The position numbers were made by a program, and so were the translations under genes. A stretch of DNA of 64,000 nt from CAYRGQ01 sp964444885 (GTDB lineage: Bacteria > Bacteroidota > Bacteroidia > Sphingobacteriales > Sphingobacteriaceae): positions 23,405-87,404 of the forward strand of contig CAYUIZ010000005.1 in assembly GCA_964444885.1 (NCBI GenBank), read 5' to 3'. Below the pieces are notes generated by a model, which saw only the letters and a list, made by a program, of their open reading frames with translations, was not told where the DNA came from and did not search any database. The stretch's first letter is position 1, and every line of letters starts with the position of its first letter. Of the stretch, positions 1 through 8,022 are shown piece after piece.

Positions 1-33
1 AAGGTATTTATTGAGGTGCGCAAGGTGCTTCAT
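1..33 (-). CDS. N-terminus of a probable ABC transporter (partial, runs off left edge)
   Basis: On the minus strand an ATG at 31-33 opens a frame reading MKHLAHLNKYL before the window ends. Many Bacteroidota ABC exporter ATPase/permease proteins begin with a similar motif (MKxLxYLNKYx), so that is the best guess. A TACTTTTG box on the same strand at 43-50 would place transcription start only a few bases upstream of this ATG. Only 11 codons are visible, so the identity is weak; the start itself is supported by the box. Confidence 0.4.
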   Translation of the reverse strand, partial: MKHLAHLNKYL

Positions 34-42
34 GGACGATAA

Positions 43-50
43 CAAAAGTA
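43..50 (-). promoter_or_regulatory. Bacteroidota -7 box TACTTTTG
   Basis: CAAAAGTA on the plus strand is TACTTTTG on the minus strand and matches TAnnTTTG. It lies 9 bp upstream of the ATG at 33. No TTG is visible 19-21 bp upstream, so only half the promoter is supported. Confidence 0.35.
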
Positions 51-159
51 CGAAATATCTTGCGAGTAGGATGAAACAGTTTTACACCCAAATAGCACGA
101 AGGGCAACGAATGTGTTGTCGCAGGCGGGCATGTCGTAGATCCGCCCGTTTCGCAATAC

Positions 160-425
160 CCAATACTCAATACTCAATACCCAATATTGAGTGCAACGAA
201 ATCCCGCAAGGCGGGACTCAATACTCAATACCCAATATTGAGTGCAACGAAATCCCGCAAGGCGGGACTCNNNNNNNNNNNNNNNNNNNNNNNNNNNNNN
301 NNNNNNNNNNNNNNNNNNNNNNNNNNNNNNNNNNNNNNNNNNNNNNNNNNNNNNNNNNNNNNNNNNNNNNATACCCAATATTGAGTGCAACGAAATCCCG
401 CAAGGCGGGACTCAATACTCAATAC
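160..425. repeat. 51-bp tandem repeat with internal inverted repeats, interrupted by an assembly gap
   Basis: The unit GTGCAACGAAATCCCGC starts at 191, 242 and, after the gap, 385. The first two copies are exactly 51 bp apart. Each unit contains TCCCGC-AAG-GCGGGA (hairpin) and ACTCAATA facing TATTGAGT, separated by simple CAATACTCAATACCC runs. The array lies just past the aminopeptidase stop codon. There are no unique spacers, so it is not CRISPR. Copy number is unknown because a 100-N gap sits in the array. Translated frames through it are artefacts. Confidence 0.9.
271..370. other. assembly gap (100 N)
   Basis: One hundred consecutive N, the usual placeholder for a gap of unknown size, inside the 51-bp repeat array. 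The phase of the repeat across the gap (242 to 385 is 143 bp) is not a multiple of 51, which agrees with an arbitrary gap length. Confidence 0.98.
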
Positions 426-2114
426 TCACTTCAACACCCCGATATAAAAGTTAAATGTATCTACTTCCAAATTGTACCGCGTCAGCCCCGGCACAGGAAC
501 CTGCTGGAAATCCCGCGACGGGTAAATCAGGTAATATTTGCCGCCTTGGGTGCGCACGCGCACGGGCATATCAAAATCTGAAACATCGGCTATCCACCGA
601 CAGTAGGGACTGCCTTCTTCGTCAAAAATAAACTCCAAGATGGGCAAACTGCTGTGTTTGACGTATTGTGCAAATATGCCGCTGAAGTCGCGCCCCGCCT
701 GTTCGCTGATGTAGCCCACGATATCTTCGTAGTCCACGGTTTGGTGGAAAAACTGCTTGTTGAGGCCACGGAGGATACCGCGCCAGCGTTCGTCATCGTT
801 GATGATGGTTCGGATCATGTTGTGCAGCACGCCGCCTTTGTTGTACATGTCGCCCGAGCCTTCCTTGTTTACGTGGTAATCGCCGAGCAGGGGCTCTCGG
901 TTTCGGATGGCCCGCCGGTTGCCATGCACATATTCCTGGCCAGCGGGTTTGCCGTAGTGGTAATCGATGTAGAGCGACTCGGAATAGTTGGTGAAGCTTT
1001 CGTGTATCCACATATCGGCGAGGTCGCTGGCGGTGATGCTGTTGCCAAACCACTCATGACCCGCCTCATGGATGATGATGAAATCCCATTTGTTTCCCCA
1101 TCCCGTGCCCGAGCCGTCGCGGCCTAAATATCCGTTTTGGTACTTGTTGCCGTAGGCGATTCCGCTTTGGTGCTCCATGCCGAGGTGAGCGGTCTCGATC
1201 AGCTTGAAGCCGTCTTCGTAGAAGGGGTAGGGGCCAAACCAGTGTTCGAATGCCCGCAGCATGGGCTTCACATTGGCGTCGAAGTGGGGGCGGGCTTGGG
1301 CTTCGTTCTCCCGAAGTACCCAGTAATCGAGGTCGAGGACCCCGTTCTCGCCATGAAAGGTGTCTGCAAAATGCACGTAGTCGCCGATGTTGACGGCAAC
1401 ATTATAATTGTTGATGGGATTGCTTACAAACCAGTCGAAGCGCGTGTATCCATCGCCTGCGTCCTGGCTGCCGCGGAACCGTCCGTTCGAAACGTTCGTC
1501 AGCCCGTTTGGCACACTGATGCTGATCAGCATACTGTCCACTTCGTCCGACTGGTGGTCTTTGTTAGGCCACCACACGCTGGCGCCCAGGCCTTGGCAGG
1601 CGGTGGCAATCCAGTGCTTGCCGTTGCTGTCTTTCTTGAAGTCGAATCCGCCATCCCACGGCGCCCGCTTGGCTTGTACGGGATGGCCGGAGTAGTGCAC
1701 GGTAAAGGAATCGATGGATCCCGACGTAATGACCTCCGGAAAGTCGACGAAAACCGCGTGGTATTCCCGTTCGAAGGGGAGATCATCGCCGCGGTATTCC
1801 ACGCGTTCTACCCGTAAATTATCAAATAGGTCGAATTGCAGGCGATCGAAATCCGCGGTAGCGGTAAAGCGAAATTGATTCGAACCACTAATGTGGCGCC
1901 GGTCAGGATCTACTTTTACCTGCAAATGGTAATAGTTGATATCATAGCACGTGCGCAATGGCGTCAGCGTGCCCCGCAGGGAGTCGCCACGGCTGTAAAT
2001 ATCCTTTGCCTGGAGTAATTGACCGTAGCCAGGCATGGTGCTTAGGCACAACGCGGCAAGCAGCAACAGTGAAGGCAAAAAAGCTAGGAGGGGATGGCGC
2101 TTCAGCATGTTCAT
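426..2114 (-). CDS. M1 family zinc metallopeptidase (secreted aminopeptidase)
   Basis: Predicted secreted or periplasmic aminopeptidase. The motif HEAGH, followed after 18 residues by the glutamate of WIHES, is the HExxH-18-E zinc site of M1 peptidases. The substrate motif reads GMEHQ in place of GAMEN, as in a distinct M1 subgroup. At about 562 residues it has the N-terminal beta domain and catalytic domain but lacks the long C-terminal HEAT-like domain of aminopeptidase N. I placed the start at 2114: AAAGGA lies 5-6 bp upstream, and the protein then opens with a signal peptide ending near GYGQ. The longest frame would start inside the upstream gene. It follows the PolX-type gene with 29 bp between stop and start. 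Specific substrate unknown. Confidence 0.9.
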   Translation of the reverse strand: MNMLKRHPLLAFLPSLLLLAALCLSTMPGYGQLLQAKDIYSRGDSLRGTLTPLRTCYDINYYHLQVKVDPDRRHISGSNQFRFTATADFDRLQFDLFDNLRVERVEYRGDDLPFEREYHAVFVDFPEVITSGSIDSFTVHYSGHPVQAKRAPWDGGFDFKKDSNGKHWIATACQGLGASVWWPNKDHQSDEVDSMLISISVPNGLTNVSNGRFRGSQDAGDGYTRFDWFVSNPINNYNVAVNIGDYVHFADTFHGENGVLDLDYWVLRENEAQARPHFDANVKPMLRAFEHWFGPYPFYEDGFKLIETAHLGMEHQSGIAYGNKYQNGYLGRDGSGTGWGNKWDFIIIHEAGHEWFGNSITASDLADMWIHESFTNYSESLYIDYHYGKPAGQEYVHGNRRAIRNREPLLGDYHVNKEGSGDMYNKGGVLHNMIRTIINDDERWRGILRGLNKQFFHQTVDYEDIVGYISEQAGRDFSGIFAQYVKHSSLPILEFIFDEEGSPYCRWIADVSDFDMPVRVRTQGGKYYLIYPSRDFQQVPVPGLTRYNLEVDTFNFYIGVLK

Positions 2115-2143
2115 AATGTCCTTTTTATGGGGATGACCCGTGA

Positions 2144-3850
2144 CTAGCTTGGATTGATGACTGAATGTTTTCTTGAAAACCAAGTAGCCAAATCATCGGC
2201 GCTCAGCGTGTTAAGGCAGTTCCTGGCGTCCAGTCCGCCCTTGCGTGCAACATACACACCGTAGTGCATGTCGTGGAATCCTGAGGTCCGGTGCGCATCC
2301 GGGTTGATGGACAGCATGACGCCTTTTTCCGTGGCGTATCGGTGCCAGCGCCAGTCGAGGTCGAGCCGTAGGGGATTGGCATTGATCTCAATGGCCACAC
2401 CGTTGGCCGCGCATGCGTCGATCACTCGTTTGAAATCAATCGGGTAGCCTCCGCGGCTCAGCAAAAGCCTGCCGGTAGGGTGGCCCAGCATGGTGGTGTA
2501 TGGGTTTTCGATGGCGGTAACCAACCGTTCGGTAGCCCGTTGCTCGTCCATTTTCAAGTTGGAGTGAATGGAAGCAACCACAAAGTCGAAGCCTGCCAGC
2601 ACCTCGTCCGGATAGTCGAGCGAACCGTCGGACAGGATGTCCGATTCAATGCCTTTGAATATACGGAAAGGCGCGAGCCTGGCGTTTAGGCTGTCAATTT
2701 CGGCCCACTGCGCCTCTACCCGTTCGATGGGGAGACCATTGGCATATACGGCGGTTTTGGAGTGGTCGCAGATACCCAAATAGTCCAGCTTTAATTCGTC
2801 GCGGCAGTAGAGCGCCATCTCTTCCAAGGTGTTGACACCATCGCTGTAGGTACTGTGGTTGTGGAGGGAGCCGCGCAGGTCGGCAAACGTGATGAGCTGA
2901 GGCAGTTTGTTTTCCCGAGCCAGTGTCACCTCGTCGAGTCCTTCGCGCAGTTCGGGCTCAATGTAGGCCAGGCCTAGCGCTTCATAGATGGCTTCCTCGG
3001 AGTCTAATTGGGGCAGGACTTCCGCAATTTCGCTCAACTGCTGCAGGTGCGCCTCGGACCCCGTCGTCATGAGCAACTGTTGGTAGAAACGCGATGCCAC
3101 GACAGGAATCAGCCGGAATCGGATGCCTTGGTCGCTGTTCAGGAGGATTGTCCCGTCCGGTTCTGTGAGCGGGTCGGCAACGAAGCCGGGCAGGCCGAGC
3201 ACGATCGACAACAATTGTTCGGCAGATTCGCCGATCACTATGCTGACTTCCTGCAACACCTCGTTTTTTCTCCTAAACGCGCCTGTGAACGAAATAAGCT
3301 GGGGTTCCGGAAGTTGTTTGCGTATCTTCCCGACTAGGTCATGGGCGATGGGAGCCACGTTTGCATACAGGGACCAGCCTTGGCTCGACATCGAAAACTC
3401 GATTGCTTTTTTGATGTCTTCCTGGGTTTTCAGTCCGAATCCTTTGGCTTCGATTAACCGGTTTTCGTTGCAGGCATAGTACAGCTCGCCGACGCTTTCG
3501 ATGCCGAGCGTTTTCCATACGATTTGTATCTTCTTCGGCCCCATGCCTTTGATGTTTAGCATCTCGAGTACGCCCATCGGTGTTTTTTCCAGATACGCAT
3601 CGAGTTCGGGCAGGGTACCGGTCGCCAGCAAGGCTTCCACCTTTTGCGCCGTACTGCTTCCGATGCCGGGCACGGTACCCAATTCGGCTAAGGTCGTGGT
3701 TGATATGGCGAAGGGGAGTTTGTCTAATTTATAGGCGACGTTCGCGGTGGCTTTGGTCCGAAAGGGATTTTCGCCATGTAGCTCCATCAGCTGGCCGAGT
3801 AATTTGAATTTCCTTGCAATGCTTCTGTTGTCCATCACTGAACGATCCAT
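2144..3850 (-). CDS. polX: PolX-type protein: degenerate X-family polymerase domain fused to an intact PHP domain
   Basis: At 568 aa it has the usual bacterial PolX length. Helix-hairpin-helix motifs are at about 55-66 (GTVPGIG) and 97-106 (LNIKGMG). The palm motif GSxRR reads GAFRR (190-194), but the aspartates that follow in the family (DxD) align with E201 and S203, and the third (VDLR) aligns with R246. The PHP domain looks complete: H330, H332, D337, H363, E402, H429, H457, E488, D518 and H520. This suggests a repair nuclease (3'-5' exonuclease or AP/phosphoesterase activity) with little or no polymerase activity. That is inference from residues. An internal start at 3835 is also possible. 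It lies 48 bp downstream of the NADH dehydrogenase gene. Confidence 0.88.
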   Translation of the reverse strand: MDRSVMDNRSIARKFKLLGQLMELHGENPFRTKATANVAYKLDKLPFAISTTTLAELGTVPGIGSSTAQKVEALLATGTLPELDAYLEKTPMGVLEMLNIKGMGPKKIQIVWKTLGIESVGELYYACNENRLIEAKGFGLKTQEDIKKAIEFSMSSQGWSLYANVAPIAHDLVGKIRKQLPEPQLISFTGAFRRKNEVLQEVSIVIGESAEQLLSIVLGLPGFVADPLTEPDGTILLNSDQGIRFRLIPVVASRFYQQLLMTTGSEAHLQQLSEIAEVLPQLDSEEAIYEALGLAYIEPELREGLDEVTLARENKLPQLITFADLRGSLHNHSTYSDGVNTLEEMALYCRDELKLDYLGICDHSKTAVYANGLPIERVEAQWAEIDSLNARLAPFRIFKGIESDILSDGSLDYPDEVLAGFDFVVASIHSNLKMDEQRATERLVTAIENPYTTMLGHPTGRLLLSRGGYPIDFKRVIDACAANGVAIEINANPLRLDLDWRWHRYATEKGVMLSINPDAHRTSGFHDMHYGVYVARKGGLDARNCLNTLSADDLATWFSRKHSVINPS

Positions 3851-3898
3851 ATTCTTTTCTTAATCGCTAATCTCTCCAGTACACCACGCACCCGTTTT

Positions 3899-5206
3899 TC
3901 AGGGTGTCTGGATGGTCTCTGGACGTTTTTCTTCGCGACTAAATTTATGGATTATTAGGCGGATTCCGGCATTGAAAGTGAAATAGCTCAGTGCCCAGTT
4001 GATGAAGGTAACCAGCCGGTTGCGGAATCCGACCAACGACATCAAGTGGACGGTCATCCACACCCACCATGCAAAAAAGCCCTGAAACCGGATTTTTCCG
4101 ATGTCTACGACGGCCTTGTTGCGCCCCACCGTAGCCATCGAGCCCTTATCGAAATACGAAAAGGCCTCGGCGGGCTGTCCGTCCATCATGCGTAGGATGT
4201 TTTTAGCTAAATGACGGCCTTGCTGCTGGGCGACTGGTGCAACGCCGGGGTGTCCGCGGGGCAAATCCTCGGTAATGATGGCTGAGACGTCGCCGATAGC
4301 AAATACGTTCTCCATGCCCAGCACGCGGTTGGTCTCATCAGTCTGGATGCGATTGCCACGGACAATGATATCTTCACTAATGCCTTGCGGGAATTGGCCT
4401 GTGACGCCGGCTGACCAGATCAGCGTTTTCGTGGCGATTTGTTTCCCGCTTTTCAAGATCACGACATCGCCGTCGTAGCCGGTTACCTGCTCGCCGGTAA
4501 AAATGTTTACGCCCAGCTCGCGCAGATACAGCTCGGCCTTTTCTGATGCCTGCGGTGAGAGTGCGGACAGCACCTTATCCAGCCCTTCGATCAGGTAGAC
4601 ATTCATGTCTTCTTTACGCAATTCGGGATAGTCTTTGGCAAGAATGTGATTGCGCAGTTCCGCGATGGCACCCGTGAGTTCGACGCCTGTCGGGCCGCCG
4701 CCCACGACCACAAAATTGAGGAAGGAATCGCGTTGCGTCCTGTTTCTTTCCAGCAGCGACTCTTCGATATTCTGCAATAAAAAGCTCCGGATGCCCACCG
4801 CTTCCTTGACGTTTTTCATCGGAAGCGCGTAGTGGGCGATCTGCTCATTTCCGAAAAAATTGGTGGTGGCGCCCGTGGCGATTACTAAGTAGTCATAGGG
4901 TACTTCGCCAATGTCGGTGTGCAGCACATTGCGCTGTTGGTCGATCGACTGTGCCTCGGCCATGCGGAACGTAAAATTGCGTTGCTTTCTGAACATTTTC
5001 CGCAACGGGAAGGCGATAGACGGTGCTTCGAGTGTTCCTGTCGCCACCTGATAGAGCAGGGGCTGGAAGGTATGGTGGTTGTTCCTATCAATAAGCAGTA
5101 CCTCTACCGGTTTGTCTTTCAGTCCTTTGACTACTTCAATGCCACCAAAGCCGCCACCTAAGACGACTACGCGCGGAAATTTTTTCGATGTGTTATTGTC
5201 CATCAT
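3899..5206 (-). CDS. ndh: type II NADH:quinone dehydrogenase (NDH-2)
   Basis: Non-proton-pumping NADH:quinone oxidoreductase at the cytoplasmic membrane face. The FAD dinucleotide motif LGGGFGG is at 16-22 and the NADH motif VVVGGGPTGVEL at 166-177. TGATTN and the FAIGD-type FAD motif (VFAIGDVS) are present. The C-terminal part is rich in aromatic and hydrophobic residues (FFAWWVWMTVHLMSLVGF), as in NDH-2 membrane anchors. 435 aa is typical. It lies 51 bp after the ferredoxin gene and may be the last redox member of the marR-led cluster. Two tandem ATGs (5206 and 5203) make the exact start uncertain by one codon. Confidence 0.9.
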   Translation of the reverse strand: MMDNNTSKKFPRVVVLGGGFGGIEVVKGLKDKPVEVLLIDRNNHHTFQPLLYQVATGTLEAPSIAFPLRKMFRKQRNFTFRMAEAQSIDQQRNVLHTDIGEVPYDYLVIATGATTNFFGNEQIAHYALPMKNVKEAVGIRSFLLQNIEESLLERNRTQRDSFLNFVVVGGGPTGVELTGAIAELRNHILAKDYPELRKEDMNVYLIEGLDKVLSALSPQASEKAELYLRELGVNIFTGEQVTGYDGDVVILKSGKQIATKTLIWSAGVTGQFPQGISEDIIVRGNRIQTDETNRVLGMENVFAIGDVSAIITEDLPRGHPGVAPVAQQQGRHLAKNILRMMDGQPAEAFSYFDKGSMATVGRNKAVVDIGKIRFQGFFAWWVWMTVHLMSLVGFRNRLVTFINWALSYFTFNAGIRLIIHKFSREEKRPETIQTP

Positions 5207-5257
5207 AGACGTGTGTTTCTAGTGACCGAGCACTTCTTGGGGAACAGGCCTCGGGGG

Positions 5258-5587
5258 TCATTTGTTTTCAAAAACCCTGATTTTTAGACCGTCTAACGAC
5301 CTGCCGACCTGGATTTGGCAGGATAGCCGGCTGTTGTCGTCTGCAAAGGGCAGGGTGTCGAGCATGTCGAGCTCATTGTCGGTGCGTTCGCCGAGTTTTT
5401 CCATGCCGTCGATGACGGCGATGTGGCAGGTGGCGCACAGCGCCATTCCCCCGCACGTCGCCATGATGTCGTAGTCCGAAGCTTTCAGCACTTCCATCAG
5501 GCTCAGTTGCACGCCGTCGGGCACCTCGATGGTTTGTGTTTGCCCGTTGGGTTGCTCTACGTGGATATGGATAAGTTCTTCTGTCAT
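5258..5587 (-). CDS. 2Fe-2S ferredoxin (adrenodoxin type)
   Basis: A 109-residue [2Fe-2S] electron carrier. The cluster ligands C45, C51, C54 (CGGMALCATC) and C90 (LSCQ) show the C-x5-C-x2-C...C spacing of adrenodoxin and putidaredoxin-type ferredoxins. The acidic segment after C54 (near 63-77) is where such proteins dock their reductase. The gene starts 6 bp after the stop of a ferredoxin reductase-like gene, so the two probably work as a pair. The final electron acceptor is not shown by the context. Confidence 0.93.
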   Translation of the reverse strand: MTEELIHIHVEQPNGQTQTIEVPDGVQLSLMEVLKASDYDIMATCGGMALCATCHIAVIDGMEKLGERTDNELDMLDTLPFADDNSRLSCQIQVGRSLDGLKIRVFENK

Positions 5588-5593
5588 CGCTTA

Positions 5594-6613
5594 CTAAAAT
5601 TCGTTGATGCCGTTCACGGTGGTGTATTTAAAGCTGAGGCGCTGTTCGGGATATACGTATTTGAATGCGCTTTGTGCCATCAAAGCCGACTCGTGGAAGC
5701 CGCACAGGATGAGTTTCAGTTTGCCCGGGTAGGTATTGATGTCGCCGATCGCGTAGATGCGTTCCACACCGGTAGAATAATCGGTTGTGTCCACCGCAAT
5801 CGCCGAGGCGGCTACGCTTAAGCCCCATTGCGCAATAGGCCCGAGTTTGGGGCTGAGCCCAAAGAGGGGGATGAGCGCGTCGGCTTGTATCGACGTTAGG
5901 TTATTTTGTTTGTCTTTAACGACCACCTCCCGCAATACGCCATTGCCGGAAACATGGTCGAGATTGCTTTGCAGCAGCAGCCTGACTTTGCCTGTCTGTG
6001 CAAGCTGGAATACCCGGTCAGCCATGTCGGGCGCACCACGGAAGCTGTCGCTTCGGTGCACCAGCGTCACCTCTGCCGCAATGTCGGCCAAATGGTTGGT
6101 CCAGTCTAGGGCGGAATCGCCGCCACCGGCAATCACGATGCGTTTGCCCGCGTAGTCCTGCGGATTGCGAACCATGTAGGTAATGCCTTTGCCTTCGTAA
6201 TCGGCAATGCCGGGCAGTTCGGGTTTGCGCGGTTCAAAGCACCCTAAACCGCCCGCGATGACTACCACTTGGGCATGGATGACCGTGCCCTCATTGCTGA
6301 CGACGTGGTATGAGCCGTCATCCTGCCGTTGGAGCTCCTCGACGCGCTCGCCCAAGGTGAACGTGGGTTTAAACGGCGCGATCTGTTCCATCAAATTGTC
6401 GACGAGGTCTTGCGCGTCGATCGTGGGATAGCCGGGGATATCGTAGATCGGTTTCCGGGGGTAGATTTCAGACAGCTGGCCGCCTACTTGTGGCAGGACA
6501 TCGATCAAATGGCACCGCATCTTGAGTAATCCGGCTTCGAATACCGCAAACAGGCCGACCGGGCCCGCACCGATGATGCAGATATCTGTTGTTATATGTT
6601 GATTCGTATTCAT
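5594..6613 (-). CDS. ferredoxin--NADP(+) reductase, thioredoxin-reductase-like (YumC type)
   Basis: FAD- and NADPH-binding flavoprotein of 339 aa. The FAD motif GAGPVG is at 15-20 and the NAD(P) motif GGGDSA at 163-168. YAIGDINTYPG binds FAD near the C-terminus. The fold is that of thioredoxin reductase, but the CxxC redox pair is absent, which is the mark of type 2 ferredoxin-NADP reductases. Next to a 2Fe-2S ferredoxin this assignment is strong. It begins 5 bp after the marR stop, so it is almost certainly co-transcribed with the regulator. Confidence 0.92.
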   Translation of the reverse strand: MNTNQHITTDICIIGAGPVGLFAVFEAGLLKMRCHLIDVLPQVGGQLSEIYPRKPIYDIPGYPTIDAQDLVDNLMEQIAPFKPTFTLGERVEELQRQDDGSYHVVSNEGTVIHAQVVVIAGGLGCFEPRKPELPGIADYEGKGITYMVRNPQDYAGKRIVIAGGGDSALDWTNHLADIAAEVTLVHRSDSFRGAPDMADRVFQLAQTGKVRLLLQSNLDHVSGNGVLREVVVKDKQNNLTSIQADALIPLFGLSPKLGPIAQWGLSVAASAIAVDTTDYSTGVERIYAIGDINTYPGKLKLILCGFHESALMAQSAFKYVYPEQRLSFKYTTVNGINEF

Positions 6614-6618
6614 GGTAT

Positions 6619-7056
6619 TTAACTGATTTCCAAATTATTGTATATAGTGTTCAAAATGCGTTTCAGGTCCTCAAAATCCCGCTCGTCGAGATTCTTCCAG
6701 GCTTCGTGCCGGATATCCCCGACTTTTTCGGAAAGCGCATCGACCAAACGTTCGCCTTCCTCCGTGAGGTGGATCACAAAGCAGCGCCGGTCGGTGGCAT
6801 GCGTGCGGCGCTCAACCAGATTTTTGCCGACAAGCAAGTCGATAATACGGGTCAGGGTCGGCTGGTCTTTCGCGCAGTATTCCGCCAGTTCTTTCTGGGA
6901 CAAGTCTGCCTGGGATTTTAGGTTCTTCAGCACCACCCATTGGTCTACCGTGATTCCAAAATCCCCGTCGTTAAAACGGTACTGGGCATATTGTTTGACA
7001 CGTCGGGCCGTGCGATCGAGCAGGAACGAATAGGTGCTGTATTGTTCTTTTGTCAT
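6619..7056 (-). CDS. MarR family transcriptional regulator
   Basis: 145-residue winged helix-turn-helix regulator. The segment DLSQKELAEYCAKDQPTLTR is the recognition helix region, and KNLVERRTHATDRRC is the wing (the DxR motif is present). The start was moved from 7104 to the ATG at 7056: the promoter's -7 box at 7074-7081 lies upstream of 7056, so an ATG at 7104 could not be transcribed from it. The gene heads a cluster of ferredoxin reductase, ferredoxin and NDH-2. Inverted and direct repeats around its own promoter suggest autoregulation. Possible ligands are oxidants or phenolics, as for other MarR proteins, but nothing here decides that. Confidence 0.92.
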   Translation of the reverse strand: MTKEQYSTYSFLLDRTARRVKQYAQYRFNDGDFGITVDQWVVLKNLKSQADLSQKELAEYCAKDQPTLTRIIDLLVGKNLVERRTHATDRRCFVIHLTEEGERLVDALSEKVGDIRHEAWKNLDERDFEDLKRILNTIYNNLEIS

Positions 7057-7104
7057 ATTAATAATTAGTACAACAAATATACGCATATTAATTATTTCAT
7101 GCAA
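7054..7104 (-). promoter_or_regulatory. marR promoter with candidate MarR operator
   Basis: On the minus strand TTG (7102-7104), 20 bp, then TATATTTG (7074-7081) is a full Bacteroidota promoter. Around the -7 box, AATAATTA (7060-7067) faces TAATTATT (7089-7096), and CATATTAAT is directly repeated at 7054-7062 and 7084-7092. Such sites around a promoter fit binding by the MarR protein encoded just downstream. The expected leader is only about 10 nt. Confidence 0.7.
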
Positions 7105-7127
7105 TAGGCTTTGTTAGGCAAACGGCA

Positions 7128-7880
7128 TTAGCGTTCGTTTAGGATGCGGAGGTTGCTCGCTATACTCTTTTGTTCCGCTTTACGTATCCATTTGAATAGG
7201 AATCCGGCTATTTTTCCGGGAACATGGATGCGCTGGGCGATGGTGGCGACGAGGTGGTCGGTGGTTTGCAGGACGTGTGCGTAGGTCTCCGGAGAGGCGT
7301 GGCAGAGGATTTGGGCATTTGCCCAAGCCGTGTCCCGCGCTTTGGAAATACTAAAATTAATCAACGCATTGGTCTTGTCGGGGTCTAATCGCGCCATGAA
7401 GATCATCAGCCAGGAGATGCGGCTCAGTCTGCTTTGCAAGATGTTGTATTCCGTCGCAATGGTGTCGTTGATGCGCTGGAAATCGGGATGCAACGCGGCG
7501 ATGGTTGCCGGAGTGCTGATGCCCGCAGCGGCGGCCCCCAGATCGAGATTAATGTGGGCGTTGATACCCAGCAGTAGGTGCTGTACGATGGTGAGGTTTG
7601 GAGAAGTTGCGGCCAGGAATGCAGTTTGCCAAGACTTGGTAACCGGCGATCCGGTACGGAAGGCCGCGTACGCGTCAAAATAACGGTTAGCAAAGCTGAC
7701 GACTAAGCGTTCCATGCGCGGGCCGTCATCAAAAACATTTGCGGCAATTCCGGCTTGCACCGCAGTGGTCATGCCTCGGTAGAGCGTGGCAAAATAACCG
7801 AGCGCGGATCCGGATACGATGGCGTCATCGATGACGCCATCCAGAAACACCACGCAATCCGTTAGGGTATTGGCTTTCAT
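7128..7880 (-). CDS. DUF5995 family protein
   Basis: A 250-residue soluble protein without signal peptide. The segment LLLGINAHINLDLG (around residue 110) resembles the defining motif of the DUF5995 family, whose function is unknown. The conserved His and Asn residues in it could bind metal, but that is a guess. It is mostly alpha-helical by composition. It ends 71 bp before the marR start and has no clear operon partners, since the marR promoter lies between them. Confidence 0.7.
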   Translation of the reverse strand: MKANTLTDCVVFLDGVIDDAIVSGSALGYFATLYRGMTTAVQAGIAANVFDDGPRMERLVVSFANRYFDAYAAFRTGSPVTKSWQTAFLAATSPNLTIVQHLLLGINAHINLDLGAAAAGISTPATIAALHPDFQRINDTIATEYNILQSRLSRISWLMIFMARLDPDKTNALINFSISKARDTAWANAQILCHASPETYAHVLQTTDHLVATIAQRIHVPGKIAGFLFKWIRKAEQKSIASNLRILNER

Positions 7881-7958
7881 GGGGTTGGGTTATTGGATAG
7901 GTAAGGATACGCAAAAAAAGTCGACCGTGCAATAACCTCATGAAGTGCATGGTTTGTT

Positions 7959-7998
7959 AAAAAAACAAACCCGCTTTGAATTTCTCAAAGCGGGTTTG
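7959..7998 (-). terminator. rho-independent terminator after secDF
   Basis: A perfect 14-bp stem, CAAACCCGCTTTGA (7966-7979) with TCAAAGCGGGTTTG (7985-7998), has a 5-nt loop. On the minus strand it is followed by seven T (7959-7965). It lies 25 bp beyond the secDF stop. Confidence 0.93.
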
Positions 7999-8022
7999 CC
8001 TATTTCAATACGGTACCAGCCA

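Noticed and set aside
160..425. Possible CRISPR array at the repeat region
   Set aside because: The copies are directly tandem with a 51-bp period and no unique spacers; no cas genes are near.
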